Shown in pieces: positions 1 to 21,733 of a DNA stretch of 22,500 nucleotides. Numbering within the stretch: position 1 is the first letter of the stretch; each line of letters begins with the position of its first letter. A program made the translations under genes and the position numbers. The notes under the pieces were generated by a model. It did no database searches, was not told where the DNA came from, and saw only the letters and a list, made by a program, of their open reading frames with translations. Source of the stretch: Sphaeroforma sirkka (lineage: Eukaryota; Opisthokonta; Ichthyosporea; Ichthyophonida); assembly GCA_001586965.3 (NCBI GenBank), contig LUCW03001751.1:77501-100000 (forward strand). The letters are read 5' to 3'.

Positions 1-392
1 CCCAAGGCCCAGAAGAGGTACGCAGGGCAACCGTGGGTCAAGCCAGCAACCCCAATGGGACTTAGGACTCATTGAAATGGACCGAGTAGCTGGTGCAGGT
101 GTATTTGTTCGGGAATCGGCCTTTTGAGTTGAGTGAGGGGGGGGGGGGGGGGGGGGGCACTGGCAGGCGGTAGGCCAGAACATACTACCACCACAAAACA
201 GACCAATTGGAATGGACAGCCATGTACCTATGGAATTAACTTTGAGCCGATCTGATTGGTTGAGGCTCAGTTTGATTTGCGTGTAGCATAAACATATCAC
301 GTGGCTATGCCGTCGTGTCCAGTGGGCCAAATGTGTCCTGTGGATCAGTTCAGCGCCATATAAAGTAACTAATACCTACCACAGTACACTTT
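1..392. other. no gene recognised; contains a 21-bp poly-G run
   Basis: I see no convincing coding frame or RNA gene here. An uninterrupted run of 21 G lies at 137-157. A CACGTG hexamer occurs near 299. The segment lies downstream of the 3' end of the minus-strand PDCD2-like gene. Confidence 0.5.
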
Positions 393-653
393 AACCCTGG
401 TATTGTTTCTAACCCAATTTTCATTATCAAATCCCTAATATTATTTGTAACCTGAATATATTTTGAAAATTCCTGATACTATGTGTAACCCAATTTTATT
501 ATCAATCCCCTGTATGTTATTTGTCACCTAATTATATTTTAAAAATCCCTGATACTATGTGTAACCTAATTTTTTATTATCAATCCCTGTATGTTATTTG
601 TCACCTAATTATATTTTAAAAATCCCTGATACTATGTGTAACCTAATTTTATT
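393..653. repeat. 38-bp minisatellite organised as 76-bp dimers
   Basis: Units starting with AACCYAATTTT begin at 411, 487, 563 and 640, giving periods of 76, 76 and 77 bp. Each 76-bp unit splits into two related 38-bp halves that end in TATTATTTGT or ACTATGTGT, so the 38-bp monomer came first and dimers then spread. A partial half unit precedes at 393-410. The last unit carries the likely poly(A) signal of the neighbouring gene. Confidence 0.9.
648..653 (-). terminator. likely poly(A) signal AATAAA of the PDCD2-like gene
   Basis: On the minus strand AATAAA reads 653 to 648, 47 nt after the TAG stop at 702-700. This is a usual distance for a short 3' UTR. It sits in the last copy of the 76-bp repeat. 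Confidence 0.55.
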
Positions 654-699
654 GGTGCTGGTGACCTTATATGCCAGCCGATTAAACTGGTTGGTAGCG

Positions 700-8122
<7,423 letters not shown>

Positions 8123-9158
8123 AATTGATATACTTTAATTTAACAACACAACCAAGGGCAAAAAGAAGCTCGAACCCAATAAATGGACGACTATAAATAT
8201 CAGAGTATTTTCGACTGTGTACTATAAATATGCTATTATGATTTATTATAACACGGCGAGTATTGCCCAAAATATGTATAGAAATGAGTACTTCTTACAC
8301 AACCATACAAAATGCGATCCGCTGGTAATCAAGCAGATACCTCTTTGCTGGTGCCTGGTGACCTTAAATATCTCAAATTTTGTGTACTTATGGTACATAC
8401 ATATGATACTGCACAGATCTAATGATGATGATGAACGCGTCATCAAATTTTAGGTTCTGGAACCCTACTTTGCACGTGACCCCTCGAGCTAGCCTCATAA
8501 CGTTTAGCGTCACGGATAAAAGTTGGCTTTTTAACGTTTAATGGATTTTTTTAGCGTTGCAACGTATTTTGGCCTGTTTTGACCTGTATATTGTGACCTG
8601 AATAGTGCCCCTATATCTAAATTTTGGTCTTGATTTTAAATATCAGAACATGTCATTAGGACAACATTCTGGTAGTCCATTGCCTGACCTGGTATATGGC
8701 ACTACTAATATAAACGAGACCCTGAGAGTTAAGTATACGTTCGATTTTAAAACGTTTAACGGATTGTTCTTTTGCGTTGCAACTTATAACGATATGAGGT
8801 TAGCCCTCGCGCCTCGAGTCCTCGACCTCTGAGTCTCTGAGCTCCAAAAAACAAACTTCGTTTCTAACTGAGATAAACCCTAAAATATACTGTATAATTG
8901 TCCCGAATTGAGAAAGCGGTATTGGGCGGTGTGGGTTTTCGGGCGGTTTTTAGGCGCGTGGGTCTATTTTTATATACACAGTATCAGGTGAGATTGCACA
9001 GGGAAAATATTTGTGCAAACTTTAATGGAAATGTACGCTATTACAACACACACAGGTGTAAGCATACTTATCAACGTACAACGTATCTACGTTGAAACAT
9101 AGACAGAAGTACACTTCTGGAGCCACATACTTACAAAAATTAGCTATATACACACAAA
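8123..9158. promoter_or_regulatory. shared spacer between divergent PDCD2L (minus) and eIF3f (plus)
   Basis: The two start codons face away from each other across 1,036 bp, so this spacer should hold both promoters. A TATTTATA box candidate reads on the minus strand at 8200-8193, about 70 nt before the PDCD2L ATG. A CACGTG lies at 8473-8478. AACGTTTA occurs three times (about 8499, 8533 and 8751). A CAG|GTGAGA donor-like site at 8985-8993 could mark a 5' UTR intron of eIF3f, but I cannot show it is used. Confidence 0.5.
8527..8788. repeat. dispersed direct repeat of about 40 bp in the divergent spacer
   Basis: TTTTTAACGTTTAATGGATT continuing to GCGTTGCAACGTAT (8527-8566) matches TTTTAAAACGTTTAACGGAT continuing to GCGTTGCAACTTAT (8745-8788). 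The copies are diverged at scattered bases but keep AACGTTTA and GCGTTGCAAC. They could be duplicated regulatory blocks or the ends of a small decayed element. Confidence 0.75.
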
Positions 9159-10025
9159 ATGGCGGCCACACCAACCCAGCCCCTATTCTTGGCTGATACT
9201 AAGCTGAACCAATCCGTGAAGATCCGTCCAGTTGTTTTATTCTCGATTGTCGATCACTTTATGCGCAGAGATGCAGGACAAGGGCGTGTTATCGGTACAT
9301 TACTAGGACACACTGAAGAGGGTGTTGTTCACGTCACAAACTGTTTCCCTGTTCCTCATGGCGAGACAGAAGATCAAGTTGCCGTGAACATGGAGTTCCA
9401 TCAGACAATGTTCCAGCTCCACCAGAAGGTCAACCCACGTGAGCAAATAGTGGGTTGGTATGCAACTGGCAATACTATCTCGTCACACAGCGTGCTTATA
9501 CACGAGTTCTATGGCAGGGAAACTCGCTCACCTGTACATCTTACACTGAATACTGAGCTGAAATCTGGAGATCCACTTGCTGTTAAGTGCTATTCATCCA
9601 GTCCTATTGGAGCTCCCAGCAATGCGACAGGTGTGGTGTTTACACCTGTGGAAAGTGAGCTGCGTTACTTGGAGGCGGAACGTGTTGGTTTAGATACACT
9701 TGAGCGAAGCAAGGATGCCCCCAATGGTACACTTGCGCTTATGACCGAAACTGAACAATTAGAGAAGGCCATTGTTAAGATGCTGGAGATGGTAGGGCAT
9801 GTGAAGGACTATGTTACACAGGTGCTGGATGGTCGCTTGGAAACACCCAACAATCAAGTGGGAAGACACCTGATGGAGGTGATCTCTTCAGTGCCTGAAG
9901 TTGAAGGCTTAACTCTAGACAAGATGTTTAATAATAGTCTGTTGGATGTGATGATGATCGTGTACCTGTCGAACATCACGCGCACGCAGCTGAAGATCGC
10001 CGAGCGCTTGTATACAACTTTGTAA
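9159..10025 (+). CDS. EIF3F: translation initiation factor eIF3 subunit f (MPN domain)
   Basis: A single uninterrupted 288-aa frame. eIF3f is a structural MPN subunit of the eIF3 complex, which binds the 40S subunit and recruits mRNA in the cytosol. The MPN domain covers about residues 18-155: VKIRPVVLFSIVDHFMRR, GRVIGTLLG, then GWYATG at 99-104 followed by SSHSVLIHEFYGRE. The metal-binding HxHP of active JAMM enzymes is absent, as in other eIF3f proteins, so it should be non-catalytic. The C-terminal helical part includes NNQVGRHLMEVISSVP and LLDVMMIVYLSNITRTQLKI, family hallmarks. Length is close to fission yeast eIF3f; the human protein has an added Pro/Ala-rich N-terminus. The start has A at -3 and GCG after ATG, a good context. 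No AATAAA is seen close downstream. It is intronless although both recognisable neighbours have many introns. Confidence 0.98.
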   Translation: MAATPTQPLFLADTKLNQSVKIRPVVLFSIVDHFMRRDAGQGRVIGTLLGHTEEGVVHVTNCFPVPHGETEDQVAVNMEFHQTMFQLHQKVNPREQIVGWYATGNTISSHSVLIHEFYGRETRSPVHLTLNTELKSGDPLAVKCYSSSPIGAPSNATGVVFTPVESELRYLEAERVGLDTLERSKDAPNGTLALMTETEQLEKAIVKMLEMVGHVKDYVTQVLDGRLETPNNQVGRHLMEVISSVPEVEGLTLDKMFNNSLLDVMMIVYLSNITRTQLKIAERLYTTL

Positions 10026-12113
10026 GGGTAGTATGCAAGTACATAGATAAATTCAGAATAATATATATATATATAGATCGTCGATGCAAGACAATTAGAA
10101 TGAAGTTGCCTGGCAGCATGGAACATCAGCATGTCATGTAGTCGATGTAGTTGCGATATAAATATGTGGGAGGCTTGTACATGTTCAACTCAGCCTGGCT
10201 TGTCACATACACCTGTATGGATATGCAAGTACGTTTTCTGCAATTGTATATATAACACATGCATGTATAACCATACTTGGCTGTCGTTACCAATAGTCCT
10301 GGCCAGTCTGTCGATTCGGTGTGTTCTACATTGTACCGGGCTGATGTGGAAAGTTGCGACTGTTTGAATATCAATCATGAGATCCTTGAGTACTGTGTTG
10401 GATATTGGAAGAAGTACCCTGCCCCGGGATGGGAATTGAATTAGTGGCATAGTGTCGTCGAGTGAGAGTAAAGTCGGGACTGATGAAGGTTACGAGTTTA
10501 TCTTGTTTTGTTTTGCTTACTGTGAATATAGAGGATTAACATAATCTGAACTTGTCATTTTCTTGGGTTATCAATTGCGTGTTTAACTAATATATTCGTA
10601 TATCTGCTTGTCGGCCATGAATTCTGACTTTTCTGTATTTAGGTATCTCTGATCAGTTATGGTTGACCAGTTTTATAAATCTTGTGGAAGTGCTTTTTTT
10701 GTAAATTGTATTTTTAGTACCAATCAGTTACGTGACTATTGTATCTCATGATCAGGTTTGTGAATTTCACACATTATTGAAAGTTTGCATTATTCTCGCA
10801 CGGATTCGGTGCTTTATTTATTTTTTAATTACACTTTTCGTGCCGAGATTTAGATTTAAAAAATTACATAATCTTCAGGCATGTGTACACAGTCACCACT
10901 TTCTTGCTAGTTTAGATTGTACATACAAATTATTATTCGTCTTGTGCAAGCAGTAGCATTAGCTTGTGACTTTGTATTGCCGGATATGTTCTTTTGACCT
11001 TGAAATTCTTGTGCAGTTAACGTTTCCAGGCGCCGTGATATTCTTTCGTAGCTTACACCTTGAAATGTAGATGGTCTTTATTCTATCCTGAGGTATAAGT
11101 ATCGAATATCTGGTGAAGCAAGTATCTTATAATCCAGGTAGGTCCGTAATTGTCGTCGTGTAGAATGGAGCCGAGCCAGGTATGAGTATACGATATTATC
11201 TAGAATATGAATTTCTAGATGCAAAGTCTGTACTGGTTTATCTAGCCATTTGTTGCAAGCTGTATGTCCGGTTCGTATACGACTTACTTGTCCATCGTAG
11301 GTGAACCACTGATATGTCCTCCTTCTGGTTGCTCCGTATGTAGTATAGGTGCCATATTAACCAAGTCTACGATTATTGCAGTGATAATGATTGGGCGCTG
11401 GTCACACTCACTGTTCTCCGAATAAGGAGCGCACCAGCCCGATCATGAAGCTCAAATCGAGAAATTTTTCAACGTTGTCATGCGAACACCTGTCACGCAA
11501 TCACCGTTTGCAATCCTAATGCGGCAGGTCTATATCTAACAAGTTATAATATGTCCTTTCATTGTTGACGAGATGTGCAATGAAATATGATTGCGAAGTT
11601 AAGAAGTGTGTGCCCAGACGGCTATACTCAGTCTACGCGAGGATATTTACAAAAAGTGCTAATCAATTATTTTTTAAATATCAGAAGCATGGCCTTGAAT
11701 CCATCGAGCAGAGGAGCTTGTGTTATGATCCTGATTTACACTCCACATGATACTAGAGGTTTTAAAATATTTCAGATCCCAACACGTCATATGCGGTACA
11801 ACAATTGTACTTCTACATTCTGGACATTTCGCAACCTCGTGTCCGTATATCTCTCCTTCACATCAGACGATAAATTCGTAATAATCGCCACTACTAATTG
11901 ACTTCGCAGAAATTGAAAATGATATTGCGTATTCACTTGAATTAAGTCCCATACTATGGAAAAAATCACATTAATGAACTATGAATAACGAGAAATACAC
12001 TATGCATAACGAGAAGAGGTACATTCTCAGTTTATTTCACGGGATAGTCAGCTTTTGCATTTAGCTACCGGTTTTGATCTCAACCTGAGGTTGGATGTGG
12101 ATTCATAGCAGAT
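10026..12113. other. intergenic, no gene recognised
   Basis: This 2.1-kb stretch follows eIF3f. Open frames of 60 to 104 codons occur but lack family motifs, plausible starts or matching splice phases. A (TA)6 lies near 10063. A tRNA B-box-like ATTCAATTCCC reads on the minus strand at about 10443-10433. A strong hairpin lies at 11388-11445. A short 20-bp tandem (CTATGAATAACGAGAAATAC and CTATGCATAACGAGAAGAGG) lies at about 11979-12018. A minus-strand AATAAA (12036-12031) lies downstream of the pseudogene. Confidence 0.5.
11388..11445. other. 58-nt strong hairpin, possible structured RNA
   Basis: TGATTGGGC...TGGT (11388-11402) pairs with ACCAGCCCGATCA (11433-11445): 12 to 13 pairs with one 2-nt bulge and one G-T pair. 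An inner stem CTCC/GGAG closes a GAATAA loop. AAATTTTTC, which resembles an Sm-binding site, follows at about 11462. CGATTATTGC upstream (about 11370) matches a stretch in U4 snRNA, but the rest does not align well. I do not assign a family. Confidence 0.35.
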
Positions 12114-12594
12114 TTAGTCACGAGGCTCTCTAAGTGTAGCCATTGTCGCGTCTATATTGCTGAGGCATGTAGCATACCTGTCAGTGAAGTCGTCGTTCCA
12201 ACTTTCGTGTTCTCCACTATTATCTCCTCATAGTGTTGACAAAACACTGTCGGGCAGTCCTTTGGCATCGCTGAATCGGCAGGTGCACCCAGTCTGCAAT
12301 CGTCCATGTCATGGCATTCAAACCAAGCTCTGCCCAGGCATCAACGTCCATGTGTATCTCTAAGAATAGCTTGGACGATTCAAGTGTGAATTCTTGAAAA
12401 GTCATGAGGTGTGCAATTCCAATTGGTAGTATATCGGCGCATTTGCAGTCCTCTGGGCTCTTTGTACATGATGCTGATTTATTTTCAGGATCTGTTACTA
12501 TGACCGTGTCCTTAACAGCTGAGCACTTGTTTCTCACTTCCAGCGATTTGGCTTCGATTGAATTCATTAACCCTTTTTTTTTTTTCTTTAACAT
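12114..12594 (-). pseudogene. inverted, frame-disrupted copy of the secreted-protein gene at 13923
   Basis: Homology to the 13923-14453 gene is plain at protein level: KCSAVK against VCSAVK, ADILPIGIAHLMTFQEFTL against TDILPIGITHLLTYSELTL, AWAELGLNAMTW against AWVELGLDATTW. Positions equivalent to all eight mature cysteines are still present across its pieces. The signal peptide is missing: homology stops at an A12 run (T12 on plus, 12574-12585) that would give MLKKKKKG. The frame shifts by one base just after the first LGxxxxxW motif and again at a net 31-nt loss before the second. A stop falls at 12116-12114 in the last frame, followed by AATAAA at 12036. It is probably a pseudogene. An expressed truncated form of about 124 aa (12594-12220) cannot be excluded. 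Confidence 0.78.
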
Positions 12595-13567
12595 ACAAAG
12601 TTGTGATTTTGGTGGTTTTTAATATTGTAAATCTATAAAAATGGACGATTTATATACTTCCACTTCTCTAGAAGATTGCATGTTTATTGCTTTAGAGGCT
12701 TTAGCAAAAACTAAGTAGATTATGAACATTGTTGTCATGACCCTCTAGAGAAAAGAAAAAAAATATGCCTGATCGGACTATTGTCCGAAGGACAGTGTTG
12801 TTTTGTTTTTATTTTGTTTTTGTTTTTTTGTTTTGTTTTAAATAAAAAAACAAAACATTAACAATCCAAATTTTGCCCGGACGCCGGAAAGTGTCAGTGA
12901 TAAATGTGTTATCAGTTGGCTTATGGCTTTGGATAGATAAATATACTGATAGCGACACAATGACACTGCTGTGTGTTGACAATTGTCACTTGACAGTGGA
13001 TGGAGTATGGCATAGGCGCATAGCCTTCTAAATTCAAAATTGAACAGTATGTATGGACTATTTATATTTTTTTTTTTAAATATGTCAGTGGCTGTAGTGC
13101 ACCGACTGCAGTCGCACGTAAATAATTTTTATTTTTTTTTAAATCGGTATCACGGCTATCACCCACATTTTTTAACACTATTTATGTAAATACCATAGTC
13201 CATAGCCTTCTAACAAAGTCGCATAAATAGCCTTCTGTAAAAAGAATGAACAAATATTATGGTTTTCGAAGCCCTATTTGGCTTTTGGAGAAGTATCCAA
13301 AAACAGTGAAAAATGCAATAGAAACAATTCGGCCATTTTAGGATGGCCAATATTCGGGGGCCTACTGTGACCAATTTGGGGTGGCCAATCTTAAATCTAT
13401 ACATGTGTGATGTGGGTCATCAGAAATTTTCTGACACTCTCAAGAGTCTCGCACACACAAACAAACGCAAAAACACAAAAATACAACACCCCGTCATATA
13501 CACCACAAACTTGCTTCATGTTCACATACTTCTGCAATATAAACAGTCTTGCTACCCTCTAGAACAA
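12595..13567. other. AT-rich intergenic DNA between the paralogue pair
   Basis: No gene recognised. Items seen: overlapping small hairpins CGGACTATTGTCCG (12774-12787) and TGTCCGAAGGACA (12782-12794) before a T/G-rich tract (12798-12840); the palindrome TGACAATTGTCA (12977-12988); ATAGCCTTCT three times (about 13019, 13202 and 13227); and a 10-bp inverted repeat TATGGACTAT/ATAGTCCATA flanking about 150 bp (13054-13203). The last could be ends of a small decayed non-autonomous DNA element, but this is weak. Confidence 0.4.
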
Positions 13568-13757
13568 ACTGTGAGTCTACTTGAGTTTAAACATCTGCTT
13601 GGCTCTGTGTCTCTGGCATGATACGACTGTGAGTTAACTTGAGTTGAAACATCTGTTTGGCTTTGTATATCTGGTACGATAGTTGAGAGAGACAGCTGCG
13701 AATCTACTCGCGTGGAAACATTGTTTGACTTTGGCTCTGTGTCTCCGTTATGATGGT
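13568..13757. repeat. tandem repeat of about 58-69 bp, three diverged copies
   Basis: Units start ACTGTGAGTCTACTTGAG (13568), ACTGTGAGTTAACTTGAG (13626) and GCTGCGAATCTACTCGCG (13695), each followed by AAACATCTG-like and TTTGGCTYTGT-like blocks. The array lies 170 bp upstream of the secreted-protein start, so it could affect its promoter. Confidence 0.75.
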
Positions 13758-13922
13758 TCCGAAAAACTATTTGTGGTGCACAGGCGCAGAGCCATGCGGA
13801 GTCAAAAGTTACAAGTCACAATATGGGGTTACAACAGAGAGTAAAAATGCCAGTGTATAAGCCATGTTTCATTTCTGTGAAATTTCAGTTATCTCGCACA
13901 CAGCCAATTACAATAAAAAATA

Positions 13923-14453
13923 ATGTTTTCAACAACCAAACTCGTTTCCGCAATCACCGCATTGTGTATTGTGACTGCTAAATCATTAACAGCCAGACAT
14001 GTGTGCTCTGCTGTGAAGGTCTCCACCACAGATCTAGAGAAAGTTTCATGCATACCTATGCCAGAGGACTGTCCGTGCACAGACATACTACCCATCGGAA
14101 TAACCCATCTTTTGACCTACAGCGAATTAACACTGGCATATCCCGAATTTGCCTCTCCCGAAGTTGATGCCAAACTTCCTGCCACTTTCAATCAAACTGC
14201 CTGGGTTGAGCTTGGCTTGGATGCTACCACATGGGATCAATGCAGACTGGGAGCACCAGTCGAATCGGGGAAACCCAAGGATTGCCTAGCTGTGTTCTGC
14301 CAACACTATGAGGATATTGATGAAAAAACTCAGGAAATCATTTTATCACTTGGATTCACAGCGGCCAGTTGGAATGACTTTGACACGGCGTTCAACATGT
14401 GCATGAGTAATTTGGGTACGCTTTTCGAATCAATACACCGACATGATCAATAG
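13923..14453 (+). CDS. small secreted cysteine-containing protein with two LGxxxxxW motifs, function unknown
   Basis: A 176-aa intronless frame. The N-terminus MFSTTKLVSAITALCIVTA is a typical signal peptide, with cleavage likely near residues 22-26. The mature part has eight cysteines (28, 43, 50, 52, 107, 121, 126, 160), enough for four disulfides. Two related motifs stand out: AWVELGLDATTWDQC (93-107) and EIILSLGFTAASWNDFD (138-154), both fitting LGxxxxxW[DN]. As I recall it, a LGY-x4-WD motif recurs in many protist proteins; I cannot check this here. A TATAA lies at 13856-13860 (63 nt before ATG) and CCAAT at 13904-13908. ATTAAA near 14535 could be the poly(A) signal. A broken inverted paralogue at 12114-12594 keeps the cysteine pattern, so the frame is not a chance ORF. 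I recognise no named family. Confidence 0.75.
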   Translation: MFSTTKLVSAITALCIVTAKSLTARHVCSAVKVSTTDLEKVSCIPMPEDCPCTDILPIGITHLLTYSELTLAYPEFASPEVDAKLPATFNQTAWVELGLDATTWDQCRLGAPVESGKPKDCLAVFCQHYEDIDEKTQEIILSLGFTAASWNDFDTAFNMCMSNLGTLFESIHRHDQ

Positions 14454-14537
14454 ATCCGATGTCTAGCTTTGTGTCGTTTATACTGCCATGAAAGCTCATT
14501 GAATCTGAATTGGTGTACAGTGCCACCACCAAAGATT

Positions 14538-14824
14538 AAATATTAAAGTGAAATTTACATATCTTTCAAGATGCTCGCATTCCTGTTATACTTTCCGCTA
14601 TCGCAATTATACATGGCGAGTGTGAACACTTTGTCGGAGAATATTCGTGTATCTCGACAGATATTTAGAGCTGTGAAATGACAAATGGATGTCTACGCCA
14701 CACTTACGCCTACAAGTGATACTCGTATGATTGATGCTTCACTTCAAAACGTACATGCACACTTAAATGTATAAATACTCTGATAAAGGCCAGATATGTA
14801 CTTTCATGTGCTTGGATATAAATT

Positions 14825-14867
<43 letters not shown>

Positions 14868-15198
14868 ATAAAAGCTACATAAATATTAAAGTGAAATCCA
14901 CATATCTTTCGAGATGCTCGTATTCATGTTGTACTTTCCGCTATCACAGTTATACATGGCGAGTGTGGACACTTTGTCAGAGAATATTCGTGTATCCCAA
15001 CAGATATTTAGAGCTGTGGAATGCCAAATGGATTTTTAATTCCCACTTACGCTTGCAAGTGATATTTACATGATTGATGCTTCACTTCAAAGCGCGCATG
15101 CACATTTAAATGTATAAATACTTTGATATAGGCCAGATTATGTCCTTTCGTGTGCTTGGATGTATATTTGCTCTTATCTCTCAGATAAAAGCTACAAG
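14538..15198. repeat. tandem duplication, two copies of about 343 and 317 bp
   Basis: AAATATTAAAGTGAAAT starts at 14538 and again at 14881 and the sequences stay alignable to AGATAAAAGCTACA (ending about 14879 and 15196). The copies differ at scattered bases, so the event is not recent. Copy 1 contains a pure (CT)n of about 37 bp (14829-14865) that is only a few CT in copy 2, explaining the length difference. Each copy has a small frame starting ATGCTC: 14571-14681 (36 aa, starting MLAFLLYFPLSQLYMAS) and 14914-15039 (41 aa, starting MLVFMLYFPLSQLYMAS). Whether either is translated is unknown. Confidence 0.92.
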
Positions 15199-15605
15199 TG
15201 TACATTAGACTATGTCCATGAATAGAGAAGCGGTACCACAGACGATTTCTATACCGGAATATAAACACACGCATATACTCGTATTGGCACGTAGATCCGC
15301 ATGTATTATAATACATATTTTCTCTTAGAAGACTTATGACGGGTGTTATACACTTGTACGCTCACGAACTTGAAGTCCCGCCACCTTACCAATCGGTCGA
15401 CTGAATCCGAACTTTTCCACAGGCCTAAGGGTGTTACAGTGTCGTGCTAATCACTAGGCATCGCACGCTGCACTTTCAATGTATGAGCGCTATCCCAAGA
15501 CCAATTCATATTCTCCCTCTCACGCTCGGCACTCGGGACGATCAATTGTTCTGGGTTTCTGCGGTTTCGAAGGACCCATGCCTAGTTTACAGAAATGTGG
15601 TCCAT
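15199..15605. other. intergenic; holds a tRNA-like segment, otherwise nothing recognised
   Basis: No coding frame is supported. The minus strand at 15465-15396 carries tRNA-like promoter boxes, listed separately. The 68-bp satellite begins at the right end. Confidence 0.45.
15396..15465 (-). mobile_element. possible tRNA-derived SINE head (A and B boxes)
   Basis: The minus strand reads TGCCTAGTGATTAGCACG at 15460-15443, very like a tRNA D-arm/A box, with TGC/GCA able to pair around a 10-nt loop. AGTTCGGATTC at 15413-15403 resembles a B box (GTTCGANTC). The gap of about 29 nt is what a tRNA gene would have. The T-stem and an anticodon stem are not formed, so it is not a working tRNA gene. No poly(A) tail or target-site duplication was found. 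Confidence 0.35.
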
Positions 15606-16072
15606 ATGATCCCGTAGTGAAGTGATTGATGGGCAACAAATTCCATAGTAACAAACGAACAGATAGCTACTATATGATCCCATGGTTAATTGATCAACAG
15701 ATAACATTTTCAGATACAATAAACGAAGAGACATCTACTATATGATCCCGTAGTGAAGCGCATGAAAAGCAACACATTCCATAGTAATGAACGAACAGAT
15801 AGCTACTATATGATTCTATGGTTAAGTGATCAACAGATAACATTTTCAGATATAATAAACGAAGAGACATCTACTATAGGATCTCGTAGTGAAGTGATTG
15901 ACGGGCAACAAATTCCATAGTGATAAACGAACAGATAGCTACTATATGATCCCATAGTGGAGAGATCAACAGATAACATGTTCAGATGCAATAAACGAAG
16001 AGACATCTACTATATGATCCCGTGGTGAAGTGATCAACGGATAGCATATTCAGATGCAATAGATGAACATAA
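15606..16072. repeat. 68-bp satellite in strict register, alternating two unit types (136-bp dimer)
   Basis: ATGATCC-like unit starts fall at 15606, 15674, 15742, 15810, 15878, 15946 and 16014, exactly 68 bp apart each time with no length change. Type A units (CCCGTAGTGAAG ... GGCAACAAATTCC) alternate with type B units (CCATGGTTAA ... CAACAGATAACATTTTCAGA). The last unit starts like A and continues like B. The array lies 280 bp beyond the DUSP12 stop. Confidence 0.95.
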
Positions 16073-16355
16073 CGCCCCGCAATCGCTCAACAATGATATC
16101 ATATTGTGCTTGTTAGTCTGTTTATCGTCATCTGCACCTTGATCCATCATCGAATTCCGTTTAATTCCCTTGGACTATCTCGATGCTTATCCTGCACGGT
16201 TTTTGATAGTATGTTAAGACCACTAATATTTTGCATGGTTCATAATATTTCATCTCTACATTTCTTTCTCCTCAACTAACTACAACTTGGACTCGATCAT
16301 CATGTCGCCATTGCTTGCATCTCCCGACACCATCTCTATGTGAAACCATTTCCAG
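16073..16355. other. 3' flank of the DUSP12 gene
   Basis: This should contain the 3' UTR of the minus-strand phosphatase gene. I find no AATAAA on the minus strand; AATATT-like sequences near 16250 are the nearest candidates. Confidence 0.4.
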
Positions 16356-21671
<5,316 letters not shown>

Positions 21672-21733
21672 CTGTGTGGATATGCCAGGGTGTGACTGTG
21701 AACTTTAGAGTGATGTTTATATGCGTGCACAAG

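Noticed and set aside
13054-13203. A 10-bp inverted repeat around 150 bp as a MITE
   Set aside because: No target-site duplication, the arms diverge after 10 bp, and there is no second copy in the window. Kept only as a note.
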